A stretch of 64,000 nt of DNA, from contig BSBN01000047.1 in assembly GCA_027924645.1 (NCBI GenBank), positions 7,068,001 to 7,132,000 of the forward strand, given 5' to 3'. Both the position numbers and the translations under genes were made by a program. This DNA is from Cunninghamia lanceolata. Lineage: Eukaryota > Streptophyta > Pinopsida > Cupressales > Cupressaceae. Positions 58,340 to 64,000 of this stretch are shown one piece after another. Under the pieces are notes generated by a model. It did not search any database and was not told the DNA's origin. It saw nothing but the letters and a program-made list of their open reading frames with translations. How positions within the stretch are numbered: the stretch's first letter is position 1; each line of letters starts with the position of its first letter.

Positions 58340-59720
58340 TAAATAACCTCACAAGTGCGCCTTGGAGGAAATCAACTTACAATTTCAAGTTTTGAAGGTT
58401 TCTCATGTTTGATGATGTCTTTTGAGATCAACTACAATGATTGAGGGATAAGGTGAGTGAAAGGAAACCTCATCTTACTTAGGCGCCAATTCAACTCAAA
58501 ACAACCTTACATTTGCGCCAAGAGATAGAGGCTAAGTGTCTCAAGTTGTAAATATCACCTTGAATAGGAGACTTTCAAACAACATGCCTTGATCAGATAA
58601 CATCACCATGCATATGAGTAAGTCAAGAAATCATCTTAGATCTTAGGCACCATTACTTGAAATTTTGATCACCTTTTAGCGCCTAGTTTGTAGAAGCATG
58701 GTTCATTGTTAATGAAGGAGCGCCTTGGTGGAATGTGGAATTGAAGTCTCAAGAAGTAAACTTAGAGTTTAGGCGCCTCATCACCTCCTAATCTTCACCA
58801 AAGTGCGCCTTAAATGGAGGAAGAAATCATCTAAGAGTTAGGCGCTATTTCTTGTGGTTTTAGTCATTTCAAGCGCCTAGGGAGGAGGGGTGAATGAAGG
58901 ATCTTAACATCAAGAAAACAAGTTATTAATCAATTTAGAGAAATCTTTGAAAACAACTATGATGAATTGAACATATGGAAGTCATTAATAAGCGCCTATT
59001 GATAGGAGTCATAAATGTCAATCATAGAGCCCATAGGTGTAAGGCGCACATTTCAGCTTGAACATCCTCAATTTGCGCCTTGGATAAGATGCATCAATCT
59101 ATATTAGATAAGTGGGCGCTTAAAGTATAAAGTCATTTTAAGACATAATTATTACAAAATAGCAAGGAAATGATCAATCCAACTTAGGCCCCGGTTTCAT
59201 ATAGTTTCAACCTCAAAGTGCGCCCAAGGAAGGAGACACTATTCACCAATGTTAGGTGCATATGTCACTAGTTTTCACCAACATCAGCACCTACAATGGA
59301 GATAGCTTCCATGTCACTTGAATACAGGGCGCTGATTTCATCAAAATCTTCCAAATGTGGCGCCATGAGTGGACTTCCAAGTACATAAAAGAATCAAGAC
59401 CTCACTCATCCACTTAGGCACTAATTTGCAGCTTCCACAACCTTATAGATAATGAAAATCAAAGTTGAAAGAAGGATTTTTGAGTTAGGCGCATATTCTG
59501 GTCCAAATCCAAATCAGCGAATTCAGGGCGCATATCATGAATAGAATTCATCAAATCAGCGCCTAAGCAATTAAGGAATTTCATGGACATTCAAATCAAC
59601 CCCTCATCTGCAAGATCATTGAAAGATAAAGAATAAATAGGAGTTAGGAATCATTGAAGGATAAAAAGCAAATTAAATATATAAGGCGTCATGTTCAGTC
59701 CATATTCACTTAAATCTGCA
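58340..59720 (+). repeat. GGCGC/GCGCC word array (long copy)
   Basis: Around twenty GCGCC or GGCGC words in 1.4 kb, typically TTAGGCGC alternating with TTGCGCCTTGG or AAGCGCCTA. The tract lies upstream of the LTR promoter. Counterpart of 42740-44150. Confidence 0.75.
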
Positions 59721-60589
59721 CTTAGATTTGAAAAGGAGTTTTAAAATGCTTAAAGATGTTTTCTTTGTGTTGTAAAGTGATTGATAATCTTCCGTTGTTG
59801 TGTTGCAGGAGTGTAGATTGGATTTAGGAATCATTCAAGGAGCCAAATGCCTAGAGTCACTTTCAAGCGAGGAATGATGTCAAGAGGAAGTCGCTGCGAG
59901 GAAACGTCGTACTACCCCTCCATAGGAACACATCAAGTTCATGTGCAAGTACACTTCATCATATGCATTAAGCAAGGGCATTCCTCCATCATACTTCAAG
60001 TCTCTGAGAAGTCTCTTACTTCGAGTCATGAAGGAAGCATCATCATATCTACACTACTCTCTACATGAAGAAGCATTCATAGAAGATCAACCTATATCCT
60101 GAAAATAGAAGAACAAGAATTACAAAGCTAGTCAAATGAAGCTACATGCATCATATACATTCTAATTACAATGAACAAGGCAAGATCAACAAGATACATT
60201 CCCAAACATACAAGTTCATTCAAAGCAATCATATTTGAAGACATCACAAGATGATACAATTTGGGAATATGCCCACAGAGCAAAGTGAATAAACAGTTGA
60301 AATCCACAAGTTTGCTGAGATGACACCTATGTCGCAAATACACCATCAATCCGATCATAGTTCGCCACATCATATGACTACATTCAATGTATCATTCAAC
60401 AAGCAAAAAGCCAAAGAGGACGCCCATGTGGAAGATACTCTAAAAAATTCCATTTTATCCTTATCTTCTTGGAAAGCATGCCTTCATTGCCTCTCTTATG
60501 TACTAAAAATAATAATTTGTTGTAACTAACTGCTGATATGGCATGATCTGAGCCCTTGGCTACTTGAATTGATTGTAATTCTGGACTTC

Positions 60590-60598
60590 TATATAAAG
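60590..60598 (+). promoter_or_regulatory. TATA box of the long LTR
   Basis: TATATAAAGGCCTTGTTGCC, shared word for word with the other solo LTR at 41958-41967 on the opposite strand. Confidence 0.7.
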
Positions 60599-60951
60599 GC
60601 CTTGTTGCCTCATTTGTAAGATATAGTAGTCAATAGGCAGTAAGAAAGTAGAGTAGAATAGAAGAGACTCTCGAAATTCTCTGAGACTACTTGAAGTTGT
60701 AAATATTTCTCAAGATTAATGCAAAGACATTGGAGCTTGTTTGGTGTTAAGTGTTGTCTTGTGGCATGACATGGTTTCTTGTATCTTGAATTGAATGGAG
60801 AGATGTTTCCAAATAGATTAGAAGTAGAATAGTAGCTCATTGATTTAATGTATGTATGTATTGGATATTTGATCAACTCCTAGCTCATGCTTTTAACGTT
60901 CATCATTGGTGAAGTGTTGTGTAAAGCTAGTCTGAGCTTCATTTGCTTGAG

Positions 60952-61975
60952 TTCGATTATGGATGATTGTTTGAGCTGCGCCATTCAATGGGTGCTTATA
61001 TAAGCTTTCATGATTTAAAAACCTTTCACTATCCTTAGGAGATTGCACCAACTCCATGTAGTTGTAGGCATCTTTGGCGAAATGGAGTGAAAGGTTTTTA
61101 AATCATGTAGTTGTAGGCATCCTTGGCGAAGTGGAGTATATACAGTGTTTCAATGATAAAGAAAAGAAAAAAAAAGATAAGGTTTAGAGGAACTAATCTA
61201 AGGTCAATGAAGCAATGATAATGTATGAATAGACAAACTCCACTTCGCCAAGGATGCTTACAACTACATGGAGTTGGTGCAATCTCCTAAGGATAGTGAA
61301 AGGTTTTTAAATCATGAAAGCTTATATAAGCACCCATTGAACGACGCAGCTCAAACAACCATCCATAATCGAACTACACTTCGCCAAGGATGCCTACAAC
61401 TACATGGAGTTGGTGCAATCTCCTAAGGATAGTGAAAGGTTTTTAAATCATGAAAGCTTATATAAGCACCCATTGAACGGCGCAGCCCAAACAAGCATCC
61501 ATGGGTGCTTATATAAGCTTTCATGATTTAAAAACGTTTCACTATCTTTAGGAGATTGCACCAACTCCATGTAGTTGTAGACATCCTTGGTGAAGTGTAG
61601 TTCGATTATGGATGCTTGTTTGAGCTGCGCCGTTCAATGGGTGCTTATATAAGCTTTCATGATTTAAAAACCTTTCACTATCATTAGGAGATTGCACCAA
61701 CTCCATGTAGTTGTAAGCATCCTTGGCGAAGTGTAGTTCGATTATGGATGCTTGTTTGAGCTGCGCCGTTCAATGGGTGCTTATATAAGCTTTCATGATT
61801 TAAAAACCTTTCACTATCCTTAGGAGATTGCACCAACTCCATGTAGTTGTAGGCATCCTTGGCGAAGTGGAGTTTGTCTATTCATACATCATCATTGCTT
61901 CATTGACCTTAGATTAGTTCCTCTAAACCTTATCTTTTTTTTTCTTTTCTTTATCATTGAAACACTGTACATACA
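60952..61975. repeat. 136 bp units in both orientations, large inverted repeat
   Basis: A 136 bp unit starting TTCGATTATGGATG occurs in plus orientation at 60952, 61601 and 61737, and partly from 61498. It occurs in minus orientation at about 61246-61378 and 61378-61503. The two orientations meet at 61499 (CATCCATGGGTGC). The outer flank 61146-61245 is the complement of 61873-61975. The result is a hairpin with arms of about 350 bp, with one extra unit in the right arm. Each unit contains the perfect palindrome GCTTATATAAGC. Confidence 0.88.
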
Positions 61976-62269
61976 TCATCCACACTAAAAGGAGAAACAA
62001 GCTGAATGAAGTAAGAAGAAGTCTTTGTAAGTCCCTTTGTGATAATCAGCAAGATCACATCAAATCACTGAGTCTATCCAATGCAAATCACGAATAAGGA
62101 ACCTTGAAGTTGTCTCACTAGATCACATAGCTTAACCTTTGAGAGACTTTAATCAAGAGAGAGGGATACTCAGTGTTTTACTCTAGTGTTGTGTTGTCTA
62201 AAAACAATCATGAACAAGGCAGTGGGTGTTTCTTTGATCTATGCCCCTCTGGCATGTTCGGGGGACGTG

Positions 62270-62780
62270 TTGGTGTTTTATTCTGCAATAGATATCCAGA
62301 GATGTGGGTGGCATGTTCTTTGTTTATTGTTCTCTGAGAAGAGAATTAGAGGTGTTCACTGTTTCTTTGCATCTGTGATGTGAATAGAGTGCCTAATCCT
62401 AAGAAACTTGAATGGGACGCAGTTTCTGGACATGCCTTGATTGACTCTATATTTTGAAACTCCACACCAGCACTTCACTTCCTATGAAGGCAGCTAAGTC
62501 TGGTTTTTCAATTTTGTGTCTATTAAATCAATCCTATCGTCGTTGTTGGGCGATTTCAGAGGTAATAGCTTTGTTTGAAGGGGTTGAAATGTTTGCAGAA
62601 CATTATCTTTGAATTGCTGCGTCTAAATTTTGAATAGAGGCGTCTCATTCCTCCATACATGACTCCAAGGCATTGTTGGTGTTTTATTCTTCAAGAGACG
62701 TCCAGATGTGGGTAGCAAGTCTTACGTTCGTTGCTCTTTGAGAAGAGAGTTCTGTCTCTATGAAGTGAATACAGTGCCCA
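62270..62780 (+). repeat. diverged ~110 bp duplicate within LINE derivative
   Basis: TTGGTGTTTTATTCTGCAA at about 62269 and TTGGTGTTTTATTCTTCAA at about 62668. Each is followed by a GATATCCAGAGATGTGGGT- or GACGTCCAGATGTGGGT-like word and a GAGAAGAGA word. Confidence 0.75.
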
Positions 62781-63214
62781 TCCTGAGAATCCTGAATGGT
62801 ATGCGAGTTTTGGGCAAATGCAACCTTCAATGTTCACTTGGATCTGGCAGTGTTCCCTGTCACCGCTGGGTGAACAATGGTTCTTTTCTGTTTTGGACTG
62901 CTTCAAATCTTTCTCGGTGGAGCGTGGAGTTATTTTTTGTCAAATGTATTAATTGCCTCTTTAAGGCCAAGTAGACCCGTCTCTTCACTTCCAACGGCCA
63001 CTTTATGTACTCTCTAGCAAAACTATCCGTTACTTCCAGCTTTATTTATTTTGATTTGATGTTCATTATATGGGAGTGTAACAGCTATGAAGCTGTTTTT
63101 GAACGGATGTTGCCGGGTGTTTTTGACCCCTTTGACTTTGATGGCCATGATGGCTTTTCTCCCCGTGTATGGGCCCCTTTTGTACTCTTTTGATTTTTAA
63201 ATATATCTGGTATG

Positions 63215-63228
63215 GGTGCTTCTGCACC
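63215..63228 (+). terminator. 3'-terminal hairpin of second LINE derivative
   Basis: GGTGCTTCTGCACC forms a 5-6 bp stem, followed by TTTTTCTT and the A-run. It has the same layout as 40685-40698 with different stem bases, so the structure rather than the sequence is kept. Confidence 0.65.
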
Positions 63229-63341
63229 TTTTTCTTAAAAAAAAAGAAAAACATACTCGAAACATATGCTTCCAATGTCTTGGAAGATGTGGGCCACATT
63301 GTAAGAGGTGATATGTAAGTCTTTGAGTCCTACTAGGAGCA

Positions 63342-63600
63342 TTATGCAAAGCATACAACATATTCCGATAAAAATCTGCCACTTGTATATATTGCATAGG
63401 GGCCACTAAAACATAGATCAGCTGCTGTTGGAAACCATGCCATTGATTTCCTTCTTATCTTCAACCATGTCTCTGACAATGCAATCCATTGATTTCTGTC
63501 AACAAGATCTTCCATCTTGAGGCTTCTATAGCTCAACATTTTTCCCATTTAACATTTTCAATCTCCATATTGGATGTACTAACTATTTCCTTTGCACAAC
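63342..63600 (-). pseudogene. copia gag N-terminal fragment
   Basis: The minus frame at 63548-63342 contains LKMEDLVDRNQWIALSE, which resembles the copia gag start (W-LKMEDLL-D--QW-AL). Frame breaks follow within 25 codons. It sits about 90 bp from the primer site, as expected for gag of the surrounding element. Confidence 0.6.
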
Positions 63601-63689
63601 CTGGATTCACCTACGTGAAGCTCCCACCCAAACAACAGGTTATCATAGTACCAAACAATCCTCCCTCTTATTGATCTAAGCTAAAAATA

Positions 63690-63700
63690 ATCTCTGATAC
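63690..63700 (-). other. primer-binding site of the right-hand copia element
   Basis: The complement of TGGTATCAGAG, adjoining the LTR that begins at about 63702. Confidence 0.7.
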
Positions 63701-63701
63701 C

Positions 63702-64000
63702 AAAAAGAAGGATATAATAACAATCCTTCATAAACTATTACTATTTCTTTGATAAACTTTCACAAGAGAAGCTATGCTGACAAAATCTAAAAAGCAACCC
63801 AAAAAAAATAAATAATACAATGGCACGCTGAAAGATGACACAAATTTTAATTGGCAAACCCTTTTCAAAAAAGTCATAAAAGCAGCACCATTCCTTGTAC
63901 TAGAAAATAATGAACTCACAATATAATGAGATATACCCTATGCTAATCCTCCAACACCATGGTATTTATAAATAATGTTCATATTATAATGAGATTTCTC
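63702..64000 (-). repeat. right LTR copy, cut by the window end
   Basis: It shares blocks with 55103-55345 (AACAATCCTTCATAAACT, CAATGGCACGCTGAAAGAT, CACAATATAATGAGAT). Its upper end lies outside the window. Confidence 0.65.

Larger units (their letters stand above)
57957..62216 (+). mobile_element. 4.26 kb solo LTR, long-LTR family
   Basis: It begins TGTTGTGACCAAATCACACA and ends ACAATCATGAACA, flanked by the perfect target duplication AGGCA (57952-57956 and 62217-62221). It is related over most of its length to 41102-44343, in inverted orientation. It is about 1 kb longer because of extra repeat units and an inverted repeat at 60952-61975. It has no PBS, PPT or gag/pol. The promoter is at 60590-60598, implying a U3 of about 2.6 kb, unusually long. 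Confidence 0.85.
56919..63249 (+). mobile_element. second LINE-derived insertion, split by a solo LTR
   Basis: It is flanked by the 12 bp duplication AACATACTCGAA (56907-56918 and 63250-63261). It ends with a hairpin and an A-rich tail, like the insertion at 38924-40711. The 5' part opens inside an ORF1-like tail (56921-57191). The remaining 1.8 kb (57192-57956 plus 62217-63236) carries no endonuclease or RT that I can read. The 4.26 kb solo LTR sits in this 3' part. Confidence 0.75.
55103..64000 (-). mobile_element. copia-type element, runs off the window
   Basis: Diverged LTR copies lie at 55103 to about 55345 and from 63702 to past the window end. A primer site complement (CTCTGATACCA, about 63690-63700) beside the right copy makes it minus-strand. 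A gag fragment is at 63342-63600. The interior is split by a LINE derivative (56919-63249), which is itself split by a solo LTR (57957-62216). No pol domain is readable, so the element is deleted or non-autonomous. Confidence 0.7.

Noticed and set aside
58340..59720. E2F binding sites
   Set aside because: Some words (TTTGCGCC) look similar but do not fit the TTTSSCGC consensus, and most words differ.
57908..62261. 43 bp direct repeat as the target duplication of the 4.26 kb element
   Set aside because: A perfect 5 bp duplication (AGGCA) directly abuts the TG/CA ends, as expected for an LTR. The 43 bp repeat is outside it.

Overview
This window looks like intergenic DNA from a large, repeat-bloated seed-plant genome. 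It is AT-rich and packed with nested, mutually interrupting LTR retrotransposons of both Ty3/gypsy and Ty1/copia type. Their primer-binding sites resemble the plant initiator-Met tRNA, and there are LINE-derived insertions, a tRNA-derived SINE and many short tandem duplications. The age of the copies, the very long solo LTRs and the low gene content suggest a gymnosperm (conifer-like) genome. That is an inference; no host gene in the window is complete enough to place the species. No intact protein-coding gene was found.

Layout. 0.3-2.4 kb: minus-strand gypsy pol remnant. 2.4-4.3 kb: TRIM-like element with ~700 bp LTRs and no coding capacity. 4.5-9.6 kb: near full-length but decayed chromodomain gypsy element (chromovirus). 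10.6-11.2 kb: gag relic. 12.6-16.7 kb (minus) and 20.4-23.4 kb (plus): two divergently oriented relatives of an unrecognised ~1000-1360 codon ORF family. Each is broken almost only by in-frame stop codons. The spacer between them holds a four-copy ~305 bp repeat with a palindromic core. 25.7-31.8 kb: copia-type element (minus) containing a gypsy integrase fragment. 32.9-34.0 kb: a possible spliced host gene fragment on the minus strand. 37.7-38.0 kb: tRNA-derived SINE.

38.0-46.35 kb: a copia element (minus) invaded by a LINE ORF1-only insertion (17 bp target duplication) and by a 3.24 kb solo LTR (target duplication GGTCC). 46.5-54.5 kb: an LTR element (plus) carrying a younger 2.34 kb short-LTR element. 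That younger element contains a captured fragment of a WD40 gene resembling MSI4/FVE. 55.1 kb to the end: a copia element (minus) hit by a second LINE-derived insertion, itself hit by a 4.26 kb solo LTR of the same family as the 3.24 kb one. That solo LTR carries a large internal inverted repeat.

The genes do not form a pathway; the window is a stratified record of transposition. The parts most likely to be undescribed are the divergent ORF pair with its palindromic repeat spacer, the very long LTR family with its GGCGC word arrays and hairpin, the LINE derivatives that seem to carry ORF1 without ORF2, and the gene-capturing short-LTR element.
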